Source of the DNA: Sediminispirochaeta sp.
GTDB lineage: Bacteria > Spirochaetota > Spirochaetia > DSM-16054 > Sediminispirochaetaceae
Assembly (NCBI GenBank): GCA_011046055.1
Contig: DSBN01000291.1
Coordinates: 1 to 6,810 of the forward strand
Direction: 5' to 3'
Length of the DNA: 6,810 nt
Of this stretch, positions 1 to 6,185 are shown one piece after another; position 1 is the first letter of the stretch; each line of letters opens with the position of its first letter. The notes under the pieces were generated by a model. It was not told the DNA's origin. It was given only the letters and a program-made list of their open reading frames with translations, and made no database searches. The translations under genes were made by a program, and so were the position numbers.

Positions 1-1
1 C

Positions 2-928
2 CCAAAGACAGGCGTAAAAGATATCTTTTTGGGAGGAATAGGAGAGCCGCTGCTGCATCCGAGATTTTCTTCGTTTGTACAACGGGCGGTACAGGCCGGG
101 GCGAGGGTCGCCGTACAGAGCAACGGTTCACGCCTCGACGAGGGGATGATTGAGTTTCTGATCGACCTTGGCATCGACAAAATCGTACTTAGCTACGAGA
201 CCGGGAGCTTTGGGCACGTGACGGGAGCTGGAGAGATATTCGGGCACGGTACGTTACCGGGTTTTCCCGAAGGGATAATAAAAAAAATTATTGAGCACAA
301 GAGAGCTCTACACCGCAACAAACCTACTATCGCGATAGAGTGGGTTTTGAGTACCGATTCCCTCGCTGAATTGGAAGATTTTACCGACACGGCGGTGAGA
401 GTGGGCGTGGATGAACTGATTTTCTCCAACCTTCTTCCCGTCTCCGAAGCAGCAGAGGAGAAGATACTGTACCGGGTTGACTCCTGCGGGGAGCACGACG
501 AGCTGCTGCATCCGCTGACCGAAAAGATCCGTCATCGGCTTCACTATGTTCTGCCGAAGTTCAGCTTAAAAACCGAACGACACTGCCGTTTTATCGAACA
601 AAACGCTGCGGTGGTCCGCTCGGATGGAGAAGTGGTACCCTGTTACAGGTTGCTGCACCAGGCGACCGAACGGGTCGACGGCAAAGAAATGGAGCTGATC
701 CCCTACTCTTTCGGCAATCTGTCCTCCACCGGGATCGAAGAGATCTGGAACAGCCGCGATTACCTCTGGTTCAGATTCACGGTACAAAACGGACTCTACC
801 CCTCCTGCCTGGATTGCAGTCTAAAGGAGGGCTGTGAGTATCTGAGAGACAGTACGGCCCAGTGTTGGGGGGGGAGTCCCAGTTGCGGCAACTGTCTCTG
901 GTCCCGGCAGATTGTTCTTTGCCCATAA
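2..928 (+). CDS. Radical SAM/SPASM maturase linked to tungsten-cofactor oxidoreductase (5'-truncated)
   Basis: The reading frame is open from the first bases of the window, so the N-terminus lies upstream. The first visible methionine-like codon (TTG at 29) sits inside the conserved radical SAM motif reading FLGGIGEPLLHP and is not the start. The CxxxCxxC that binds the SAM cluster should lie before the window. The C-terminal part is a cysteine-rich SPASM-type domain: Cys codons at 584, 641, 806, 815, 833, 863, 884, 893 and 920, with the segment FGNLSSTGIEEIWNSRDY and the ending CGNCLW...CP. Such domains bind auxiliary Fe-S clusters. The layout matches the family I know as tungsten cofactor oxidoreductase radical SAM maturase, and the AOR gene directly downstream supports that call. 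Its exact chemistry is, to my knowledge, not settled. It ends at TAA 926-928 with no obvious terminator. A different peptide- or cofactor-modifying radical SAM protein is possible but less likely. Confidence 0.85.
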   Translation, partial: PKTGVKDIFLGGIGEPLLHPRFSSFVQRAVQAGARVAVQSNGSRLDEGMIEFLIDLGIDKIVLSYETGSFGHVTGAGEIFGHGTLPGFPEGIIKKIIEHKRALHRNKPTIAIEWVLSTDSLAELEDFTDTAVRVGVDELIFSNLLPVSEAAEEKILYRVDSCGEHDELLHPLTEKIRHRLHYVLPKFSLKTERHCRFIEQNAAVVRSDGEVVPCYRLLHQATERVDGKEMELIPYSFGNLSSTGIEEIWNSRDYLWFRFTVQNGLYPSCLDCSLKEGCEYLRDSTAQCWGGSPSCGNCLWSRQIVLCP

Positions 929-952
929 TTCGGGGTATGGTGTAAAAAAACT

Positions 953-981
953 TTGACAAATCCACTAATGCAAAATACAAT
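953..981 (+). promoter_or_regulatory. Sigma70-type promoter of the AOR transcript
   Basis: TTGACA at 953-958 (perfect -35) is separated by 17 bases from TACAAT at 976-981 (five of six -10 bases). A run of seven A at 944-950 precedes the -35 and resembles an UP element. Transcription should start near 987-989, about ten bases before the riboswitch-like RNA. AOR and the MoaD-like gene can therefore be transcribed independently of the upstream radical SAM gene. Confidence 0.85.
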
Positions 982-996
982 TTTAATTATCAAAAA

Positions 997-1114
997 GGTC
1001 GCTCTCCGAGTCGACGCGCCTGTGGGATAAACAAAAACATCCTATGGCGTCCGACCGAAAGGGTGCGGTGGAAACGCCGTGGCCTCCCGTGTTTGGAAAG
1101 GTGAGCCTCCACGG
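997..1114 (+). ncRNA. Moco/tungsten-cofactor (Tuco) riboswitch aptamer in the aor leader
   Basis: The stretch at 1082-1100, gcctcccgtgtttggaaagg, followed by tg, closely matches the conserved 3' core of the Moco RNA motif as I recall it from the E. coli moaA leader (gcctcccgtatctggaaagg). The rest folds plausibly. Stem 1016-1028/1039-1050 includes CGCC/GGCG and GGAT/ATCC around an A-rich loop. A hairpin at 1051-1068 pairs CCG-ACC with GGT-(G)-CGG around GAAAG. CCGTGG 1077-1082 pairs with CCACGG 1109-1114 and encloses the conserved core. An outer helix GCTC 1001-1004/GAGC 1103-1106 is possible. The ligand class (molybdenum or tungsten cofactor) is inferred: the controlled gene encodes a tungsten enzyme, which points to Tuco. 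I am confident of the family and less sure of each helix. Confidence 0.85.
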
Positions 1115-1124
1115 ACAAGGAGGT
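1105..1124 (+). promoter_or_regulatory. Shine-Dalgarno-sequestering hairpin, candidate expression platform
   Basis: The aor ribosome binding site AAGGAGG (1117-1123) lies five bases before ATG 1129. CCTCC at 1106-1110 is its exact complement and forms a hairpin GCCTCC/GGAGGT (1105-1110 with 1119-1124, outermost pair G-U) around ACGGACAA. The same CCTCC bases also take part in the aptamer helices (CCGTGG/CCACGG and the outer GAGC arm), so the two folds exclude each other. This implies control of translation initiation. An aptamer fold would free the ribosome site, suggesting cofactor turns expression on; that polarity is inference. Confidence 0.65.
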
Positions 1125-1128
1125 GTTT

Positions 1129-2934
1129 ATGAAACTCACTGATGCCACACTGCTGAGGATCAATCTGACGAATCACACCAGCAGTGAGGAACCGATCGAC
1201 GAGGAGTTGCTCAAAAACTATCTGGGTGGCCGCGGATTGGCCAGCAAGTACTTCGCCGACGAGGTGGACCCTGGGGTAGACGCTTTCTCCCCGGAGAACA
1301 AGCTCATCTTCGCCTGTGGTCTGATGACCGGCTCCACCGCTCCCACCGCCGGCAGATACATGGTGATCACCAAAAGTCCCCTCACCGGTACCATAGCCTC
1401 CAGCAATTCCGGCGGTATCTGGGGCGCTGTTTTGCGGAAGACGGGCTACTCGATGCTCATCATCGAGGGCAAAAGCGAGAAGCCGGTGTACCTTTTTATC
1501 TACGACAACAACCTGGAGGTCAAGGACGCCTCCCACCTATGGGGCAAACACACCGGCGAGACCACCGACATCATCCTCGATGAGGTCAGAGAGAAGCGCG
1601 CCCGGGTAGCCTGTATCGGTCCGGCGGGGGAGAATCTCTCGGAAATCGCCTGCATCATCAACGACAAGCACCGGGCTCCCGGACGCAGCGGGGTCGGGGC
1701 GGTGATGGGGTCGAAAAACCTCAAGGCGATTGCGGTAAAGGGAAGCAACACCATCGATTTCGAGGACAAAAGCGCCTTCACCGGTACGGTCAAAGAGAAA
1801 ATAGACAAAATCAAGCAGCATCCGGTCACCGGCGAAGGGCTGCCCGCTTTAGGCACTAAAGTGCTGGATAACATCATCAATCAAGGGGGGCTCTACCCCA
1901 CCAGAAATTTCCAGACCTCAACCTTTGAGGGAGTGGAGGAGGTCTCCGGTGAAGCCCTGGTGAACAAGGGCTATCTGAAGAGCAACAGCGCCTGCTTCGC
2001 CTGCCCCATCGCCTGCGCCCGCTCGGTGGAGCTGCCCAACGGAATCAAGATGGAGGGCCCCGAATACGAGACCGGCTGGGCATTTGGCGCCCACTGCGGG
2101 GTGAACGATCTACACGCAATTTGCGAGGCCAACTACCTCTGCAACGACCTGGGCTTGGACACCATTAGCGCCGGGGTTACCATAGGCGCGGCCATGGAGC
2201 TGTTCGAAAAAGGTTATCTTCCAAAAGAAGACTTGGAAGACGGCCCCGAGCCGAAGTTCGGCAGCTCCGAATCGGTGGTCTACTGGACCAACAAAATGGG
2301 CCGCGGCGAGGGAAAACTGGGCAAACTGCTGGCTAAGGGTTCCTGGAGAATGACCGAAGCTTACGGACACCCCGAGTTCTCCATGACCGTGAAAAAGCAG
2401 GAGCTGCCCGCCTACGATCCCCGAGGTGTACAGGGTCACGGTCTGCAATACGCCACCAGCAACCGCGGGGGCTGTCACGTCCGCGGCTATATGATCAGCC
2501 CGGAAGTTTTGGGAGTCCCGGAAAAACTGGACCCCCAGGAGCTCAAAGGCAAACCGAAGTGGGTCATCACCTTCCAGGATCTCACTGCGGTGATCGACGC
2601 CGCGGGCCTTTGCCTGTTCACCTCCTTCGCCCTGGGTCTTGAGGATTACACCGAACTGATCAACGCCTCCACAGGTTTTTCCCTCTCCCCCGAAGAGGTA
2701 TTGAAGATCGGTTCACGAATCTGGAATCTGGAGAGGAAGTTCAACCTGGCGGCGGGAATCGATCCCTCCCAGGATACCCTGCCCAAGCGGATGTTCGAAC
2801 CCCTGCCCGACGGCCCCCAAAAGGGTGCGGTTCACCAGCTGCCCAAGCTGCTGCCGGAGTATTACGAACTACGCGGTTGGAACGACGACGGAACCATTCC
2901 CGAAGCGACACTCAAAGACTACGGAATTGCCTGA
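1129..2934 (+). CDS. aor: Tungsten-containing aldehyde:ferredoxin oxidoreductase
   Basis: This is a 601-residue cytoplasmic enzyme of the AOR family, which oxidises aldehydes to acids (or the reverse) using a tungsten bis-pterin centre and one [4Fe-4S] cluster, passing electrons to ferredoxin. The start is ATG 1129, five bases after AAGGAGG; an in-frame GTG at 1123 overlaps that ribosome site and is unlikely. The N-terminal pterin-binding domain (about 1-205) has YLGGRGLASKYF, TGSTAPTAGRYMVITKSPLTG and APGRSGVGAVMGSKNLKAIA. Cluster ligands are Cys289, Cys292, Cys296 (CxxCxxxC) and Cys495, almost the same numbering as Pyrococcus furiosus AOR (288, 291, 295, 494, from memory). The two pterin motifs are NDLGLDT and IDAAGLCLF. 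Length and motifs match the classic AOR subgroup rather than formaldehyde or glyceraldehyde-3-phosphate relatives. No AorA-like iron-sulfur or AorC-like NADH subunit is adjacent, so ferredoxin is the likely partner. It is controlled by the leader riboswitch. Confidence 0.96.
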   Translation: MKLTDATLLRINLTNHTSSEEPIDEELLKNYLGGRGLASKYFADEVDPGVDAFSPENKLIFACGLMTGSTAPTAGRYMVITKSPLTGTIASSNSGGIWGAVLRKTGYSMLIIEGKSEKPVYLFIYDNNLEVKDASHLWGKHTGETTDIILDEVREKRARVACIGPAGENLSEIACIINDKHRAPGRSGVGAVMGSKNLKAIAVKGSNTIDFEDKSAFTGTVKEKIDKIKQHPVTGEGLPALGTKVLDNIINQGGLYPTRNFQTSTFEGVEEVSGEALVNKGYLKSNSACFACPIACARSVELPNGIKMEGPEYETGWAFGAHCGVNDLHAICEANYLCNDLGLDTISAGVTIGAAMELFEKGYLPKEDLEDGPEPKFGSSESVVYWTNKMGRGEGKLGKLLAKGSWRMTEAYGHPEFSMTVKKQELPAYDPRGVQGHGLQYATSNRGGCHVRGYMISPEVLGVPEKLDPQELKGKPKWVITFQDLTAVIDAAGLCLFTSFALGLEDYTELINASTGFSLSPEEVLKIGSRIWNLERKFNLAAGIDPSQDTLPKRMFEPLPDGPQKGAVHQLPKLLPEYYELRGWNDDGTIPEATLKDYGIA

Positions 2935-3215
2935 TGATTCGGGTTCGCTTTTTTACCCTGCTCCAGCTCCTCCTGAAAAGGAGAGAGCTGGAGCTGCCTT
3001 ATGTTTCCGAAGAGAGGGTTGGCAGCCTGCTGCAAAGGGTACAGGATCGGATCGAGACTCCCTTTCTTCACAAGCTCCTGGACGAACAAGGTACGCTCAG
3101 AACGGGCACCATTATACTCGTCAACGGCAAAAATATTTTTCACCTCCAAAAGCTCGACACGGAAGTCTTCGATGGCGATGAAGTAGTCCTATTCCCTCCC
3201 GGCGGAGGCGGCTGA
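2934..3215 (+). CDS. MoaD/ThiS-family ubiquitin-like sulfur-carrier protein
   Basis: A 93-residue protein with a beta-grasp pattern: an opening strand MIRVRFFTLL, a central strand TIILVNGKNI (59-68) and the closing DGDEVVLFPPGGGG (80-93). The Gly-Gly end is what MoaD and ThiS need for adenylation by a MoeB/ThiF-type enzyme and conversion to a thiocarboxylate; the last step of pterin dithiolene formation uses MoaD in this state. The start ATG (2934-2936) shares its A with the aor stop TGA (2932-2934), so translation is probably coupled. An in-frame ATG at 2877 lies inside aor and is rejected. Small MoaD-like genes are common beside aor genes, so a dedicated role in making or loading the tungsten pterin cofactor is likely. 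The C-terminus has four glycines; which one becomes the working end is not evident. Confidence 0.88.
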   Translation: MIRVRFFTLLQLLLKRRELELPYVSEERVGSLLQRVQDRIETPFLHKLLDEQGTLRTGTIILVNGKNIFHLQKLDTEVFDGDEVVLFPPGGGG

Positions 3216-3259
3216 AAGGCTTCGTGATTCTTATAAGGCTTCCAACACCTGCCAAAAGG

Positions 3260-3979
3260 CTAGTGATACTCGATATTCGACACCCCGTGGACCTGCAGGC
3301 TGTTGGAGCCGACTTGGCCGTAGATGTTGAGCGCCGCCGCGCCGTTGATCTCTCCGCTCAGACGGCCGCCGCGGATACTCAGCTCCAGGGCGACCGCGCC
3401 GTTGGCTCGGATGTCCAGGTTTTCCACCTCCAGGTCGCGCAGGTCCCCCTGAGTGCCGCCGTCCAGCTTCAAGGAGAGGTCGTCGTAGCTCGAATCGGAG
3501 GCCTTCATGTGCAGTCCGCCGCCGCTGCGGATGCTCAGCTCCTCCCCCCGAAAGCCGCTCATCGAGAAGCTCAGGCCCCCTTCGGAGGCGAGCTCTTCGA
3601 GTCGAGGCAGGACGATGCGCGCCCGCAGATGATTTCCCCGTAGACTTATGATACCGCTGGTGCCCAAAAGCAGCACGTCGTCCTTTTTCTCCACCACCAG
3701 ATACTCCTCCACTCCTTCGGGGTAGCTGAGCTCCACACGGTACTCATCACCGGCTTCGAGGTCGATGACCCAGCCTCCGTTGACCCGCAGCCGGGAGAAA
3801 TCCCGCAGCGGGTAGCTTCTGCTCTTGCTCTCCCCCTCGGTAATCCCCTCCAGGACTCTGGTGCCACCGAGCTCCGCGGTGGTCCGGTCGGCGACGATAC
3901 GCAGTTGGACCAGCGAGACCACTATTAATACGGCTATGAACAGGCCCAGGGCCAGTATGATTTTGTTGCTAGTTTTCAT
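3260..3979 (-). CDS. Membrane-anchored DUF2807 / GIN-domain protein
   Basis: A 239-residue protein. One hydrophobic segment (about residues 6-28, NKIILALGLFIAVLIVVSL) acts as an N-terminal anchor or uncleaved signal, with the rest presumably outside the cytoplasm. After a short linker, from about residue 50, comes a beta-rich repetitive domain typical of DUF2807: YPLRDFSRLRVNGGWVIDL, then recurring short strands with glycine/serine turns (GEELSIRSGGGLHMKA, DLSLKLDGGTQGDL, LDIRANGAVALEL, GEINGAAALNIYG). The start ATG at 3979 follows GGAGG by five bases; a GTG at 3991 in the same frame overlaps that site and is less likely. It overlaps the regulator gene by 11 bases and is last in the ABC operon. 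The molecular role of DUF2807 proteins is not known to me; context suggests an envelope-stress or transporter accessory role. Confidence 0.8.
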   Translation of the reverse strand: MKTSNKIILALGLFIAVLIVVSLVQLRIVADRTTAELGGTRVLEGITEGESKSRSYPLRDFSRLRVNGGWVIDLEAGDEYRVELSYPEGVEEYLVVEKKDDVLLLGTSGIISLRGNHLRARIVLPRLEELASEGGLSFSMSGFRGEELSIRSGGGLHMKASDSSYDDLSLKLDGGTQGDLRDLEVENLDIRANGAVALELSIRGGRLSGEINGAAALNIYGQVGSNSLQVHGVSNIEYH

Positions 3980-4349
3980 TGTTTCCTCCACCTTGCTTGA
4001 ACTCTTCGAAGCGCCTCTCTATTTCTTTCATATCGATATCCAGCAGCACCAAATTTTTGAAAAAATAGGGCAGCTCCTTGTCTAAAAACTCACGGCGTTT
4101 CATATCCTTAGCCCGCGCCCTGCCGTCGGGGGCGACGAAGTAGCCGATCCCCCGCTGGTTGTAGATCAGCTCCTGCTCCTGCAGGTAGTTGTAAGCTCTG
4201 ACCACCGTATTGGGGTTGACCTCCAGCGATACCGCCAGCTCCCGCACCGCGGGAATCCTCTCCTCCTCGGGCCACTTCTCGGAGAGGATATTGTCGACGA
4301 TCCGCTCGGCGATCTGGGCGTAAATTGCTTTCCCCGGGTCAAACTGCAT
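3969..4349 (-). CDS. GntR-family transcriptional regulator, YtrA subfamily
   Basis: A 126-residue cytoplasmic DNA-binding protein. The winged helix-turn-helix spans about residues 8-75: KAIYAQIAERIVDNILSEKW, RIPAVRELAVSLEVNPNTVV as recognition region, and the wing QRGIGYFVAPDG. The remaining 50 residues are a short helical tail without a large ligand-binding domain, which defines the YtrA type. These repressors usually sit in operons with ABC transporters and control them, as here. The start ATG at 4349 overlaps the end of the permease gene by 11 bases and is preceded by a GGTGGAG-like ribosome site. The likely target is the inverted repeat at 6016-6041 in front of the operon, giving autoregulation. 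The inducing signal is unknown; for Bacillus YtrA it is interference with the lipid II cycle. Confidence 0.93.
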   Translation of the reverse strand: MQFDPGKAIYAQIAERIVDNILSEKWPEEERIPAVRELAVSLEVNPNTVVRAYNYLQEQELIYNQRGIGYFVAPDGRARAKDMKRREFLDKELPYFFKNLVLLDIDMKEIERRFEEFKQGGGNNEN

Positions 4350-5148
4350 CTTTTATCTCCACCTCTCTCAAGCGGAGGTAGCTGAGAATCCACATGATCG
4401 GAGCCAGAGCCCCCCAGTAGAAGATATCCCGGACCGTCCGCAGCAAGTCTATCCTTTCATAGAAGCGAAACTGCAGGTTTTCTATGATCAAGCCCAGCTT
4501 CTTCCAGTCTTGAAAGGCAAAGGTCCCGCTCACGTAGGGGGCGAAGATGATCCTCACCGCCACGAAGCTGAGCAGGACGTAGAGTAGAGCCACCGCGAAC
4601 AGGCTGAGCAGGGTCTTAAAGAGGGGGTTCTTGCGAAAAAAGATCGAGCCGAACAGAAAAAACGAGTGCAGCACCAGGTAGTGGGCGAAGGCCTGCCACA
4701 CCTGCGCCCCCATCGGCCGAAACAGCGGGTGGTGCCGACCCGACAGCAGCTCGGTCAGAGTCACGGAGAGGTACGAGTAGAGGCTGAACCACACCAGGCT
4801 CAGCAAGGCCCAGCCGATGCCGCTGAGCAGAATCCTCTCCACCGTCTTCTCCAGCGGGGAGGCCGGCAGCAGTAGGTAGGTCCGGGCGCTGGTTCCCCAG
4901 TTCAATTCCGAAAAGGCCGTGGAGCTGAAGATGAACCCCCCGATTATCAGAATCGACGCGAAGAGCCCCTCGTAGTGCCCCGCCTCGCCCTGTTGGGGGG
5001 AGATGCTGAAACTCAGCACGTCGATAGTGATCAGAATAGCCGCGGCAGCCCCGACCACCAAGAGCAGGGTTCGAAACTGGCGCCCCAGGTCTCGCCGAAG
5101 TAGCAGATATATTCGGTACATAGAAAATTTTTCAGCCTTCAGATTCAT
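4339..5148 (-). CDS. ABC transporter permease (ABC-2-like)
   Basis: A 269-residue integral membrane protein with about six hydrophobic segments: roughly 27-49, 61-79, 106-130, 151-168, 175-196 and 245-261. A conserved-looking cytoplasmic loop TYLLLPASPLEKTVERILLS (90-109) has the LPAS..EK motif seen in multidrug/antimicrobial-peptide type ABC permeases. It presumably pairs with the ATPase encoded just upstream to form an exporter or envelope-sensing transporter. ATG at 5148 is chosen because GGGAGG lies six bases before it; upstream in-frame codons back to 5193 sit inside the ATPase gene and lack a ribosome site. The gene overlaps the ATPase by 17 bases and the regulator by 11. The substrate cannot be read from the sequence. 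Confidence 0.85.
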   Translation of the reverse strand: MNLKAEKFSMYRIYLLLRRDLGRQFRTLLLVVGAAAAILITIDVLSFSISPQQGEAGHYEGLFASILIIGGFIFSSTAFSELNWGTSARTYLLLPASPLEKTVERILLSGIGWALLSLVWFSLYSYLSVTLTELLSGRHHPLFRPMGAQVWQAFAHYLVLHSFFLFGSIFFRKNPLFKTLLSLFAVALLYVLLSFVAVRIIFAPYVSGTFAFQDWKKLGLIIENLQFRFYERIDLLRTVRDIFYWGALAPIMWILSYLRLREVEIKDAV

Positions 5149-6001
5149 TTCGTTCCTCCCCTCGCAAAATACCCGCCACGGCTGCGGGCGCACTGATCAC
5201 CGCGTTGAACAGCGTCTCCAAGTCGACCTCCGACTCCTCTTGACCTCGGTTGGGTCGGACGATCCGATACCCCCCCAGCTCTTCCTGCTGATAGAGAAGC
5301 TCCTCCGCTGGCAGCTGGGGGACCTTCTCGATCTTGAGCCGGTGAGAAATGTCAAAGAGGTCGGCTTGAAAGACTATCCGTCCCCCGTCGATGATGATCA
5401 CCGGGTCGATCAGGTGCTCCATATCACGGACCTGGTGGGTGGAAATGAGAAAGAGCCGTTCCTGATCCGCGGAGGCGGCCACCATCCTCCGAAACTGGCT
5501 CTTTGACGGGATGTCCAAACCGTTGGTCGGCTCGTCTAAGATACAGAGCGACGCACCACTGGCCAGCCCGAAGGCCAGCAGGAACTTCTTCTTCTGGCCG
5601 TAGGAGAGGGTCAACAACTTCTGGTCGACATTCAACTGAAACTCCTCCAGGTGACGACGGAAGCTCTCCTCGTCGAAGCGTGGATAGAAGGCCCCGTAGA
5701 TCTTGCGGTACTCTCCTATCTTTATCGCCGGCAGGGCAAACTCTTCGGGCAGGAAAAAGATATCCCACAGCAGATCGGGGCTGCGGTCCCCCGGATCATA
5801 GCCGAAAACGTCGATCCGCCCCTGCTGCACGTACAGCAATCCCGCCAACAGCCGCAGCAGACTCGTCTTGCCGGCGCCGTTTTTCCCCAAAAGACCGTAG
5901 ACGTTCCCCTTTTCCAAAGACATTCCCAGTCCGTCGAAGAGAGGCTCCTTCTGGTTGTACGAGAAGCGCAACCCTTCCACGGTGATATTCGAACTAGCCA
6001 T
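5132..6001 (-). CDS. ABC transporter ATP-binding protein, YtrB/BcrA-like
   Basis: A 289-residue ATPase and first gene of the minus-strand operon. Visible motifs are Walker A GKNGAGKTS (39-47), signature LSYGQ (132-136, Tyr in place of the usual Gly), Walker B LCILDEP (152-158), D-loop GLD (161-163) and switch His189 in STHQ. The Q-loop position reads FLPEE, with Glu86 where many ABC proteins have Gln, as is common in YtrB-like ATPases. The segment IYGAFYPRFDEESFRRHLEEF is also typical of that group. About 75 residues follow the ATPase core. The start ATG at 6001 follows GGAGG by five bases; the in-frame ATG at 6013 overlaps that ribosome site. It energises the neighbouring permease, either as antimicrobial export or as envelope-stress response; substrate unknown. 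Confidence 0.92.
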   Translation of the reverse strand: MASSNITVEGLRFSYNQKEPLFDGLGMSLEKGNVYGLLGKNGAGKTSLLRLLAGLLYVQQGRIDVFGYDPGDRSPDLLWDIFFLPEEFALPAIKIGEYRKIYGAFYPRFDEESFRRHLEEFQLNVDQKLLTLSYGQKKKFLLAFGLASGASLCILDEPTNGLDIPSKSQFRRMVAASADQERLFLISTHQVRDMEHLIDPVIIIDGGRIVFQADLFDISHRLKIEKVPQLPAEELLYQQEELGGYRIVRPNRGQEESEVDLETLFNAVISAPAAVAGILRGEERNESEG

Positions 6002-6015
6002 TCGTTCCTCCATAT

Positions 6016-6041
6016 TAGTGTACTATCTATCTATTACACTA
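6016..6041. promoter_or_regulatory. Candidate YtrA-type operator
   Basis: TAGTGTA (6016-6022) and TACACTA (6035-6041) form a perfect 7-base inverted repeat around a 12-base spacer made of three CTAT units. This closely resembles the AGTGTA-N-TACACT operator I recall for Bacillus subtilis YtrA (spacer there about 13). It overlaps the predicted transcription start (near 6037) of the operon that encodes a YtrA-type regulator, so bound repressor would block initiation. A further ACACT at 6050-6054 lies between -35 and -10 and could be an extra half site. Confidence 0.75.
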
Positions 6042-6043
6042 TG

Positions 6044-6072
6044 AATGTAACACTCTTTTGCCCGCCGGTCAA
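6044..6072 (-). promoter_or_regulatory. Sigma70-type promoter of the ABC/GntR operon
   Basis: Read on the minus strand, TTGACC (6072-6067) is followed after 17 bases by TACATT (6049-6044). The -35 has five of six and the -10 four of six consensus bases. The start would fall near 6037, about 36 bases before the ATPase ATG and within the inverted-repeat operator. Confidence 0.7.
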
Positions 6073-6084
6073 GACTTGTCCTGA

Positions 6085-6154
6085 AGATTATTGCAGCAAA
6101 TTCACAATTTGGAAGTCTACCGACTTTCAAATTGTGAATTGCTCAGATTATTGC
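6085..6154. repeat. Long palindrome flanked by 10-base direct repeats
   Basis: Bases 6095-6117 pair with 6122-6143 to give 22 base pairs (one G-T pair, one bulged A at 6098) around the four-base loop TACC. AGATTATTGC occurs exactly at 6085-6094 and 6145-6154, that is, immediately before the left arm and one base after the right arm. A T run (6155-6159) follows the right-hand repeat, but 11 bases beyond the stem, which is too far for a normal terminator. The element sits in the divergent gap upstream of the Uup-like gene. It could be a miniature insertion with target duplication, a regulatory leader hairpin or a dyad operator. Confidence 0.8.
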
Positions 6155-6185
6155 TTTTTCATCGAAAAAAAAGCTAAGATGTCCC

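Noticed and set aside
923..950. Possible terminator CCATA/TATGG after the radical SAM gene
   Set aside because: The stem is only five pairs and is followed by TGTAAAAAAA, an A run rather than a T run. The A run fits better as an upstream promoter element of the AOR promoter.
1042..1536. Minus-strand open frame of 164 codons opposite the start of aor
   Set aside because: It overlaps the riboswitch and the conserved aor N-terminus on the other strand and encodes nothing recognisable.
3216..3261. Three AAGGCT hexamers at 3216, 3235 and 3256 in the gap between converging genes
   Set aside because: Spacings are 19 and 21 bases and the hexamers are direct, not inverted. No hairpin with a T run was found on either strand; chance is the simplest explanation. 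The gap appears to hold no clear terminator.
3224..3643. Plus-strand open frame of 139 codons opposite the DUF2807 gene
   Set aside because: It is antisense to a gene with a clear ribosome site and domain pattern, has no ribosome site of its own, and its protein has an unstructured, biased composition.
6095..6159. Intrinsic terminator reading of the palindrome plus TTTTT
   Set aside because: The T run begins 11 bases after the stem ends, with a direct repeat in between, and no gene end is nearby on that strand. Attenuation remains possible only if a different fold forms.
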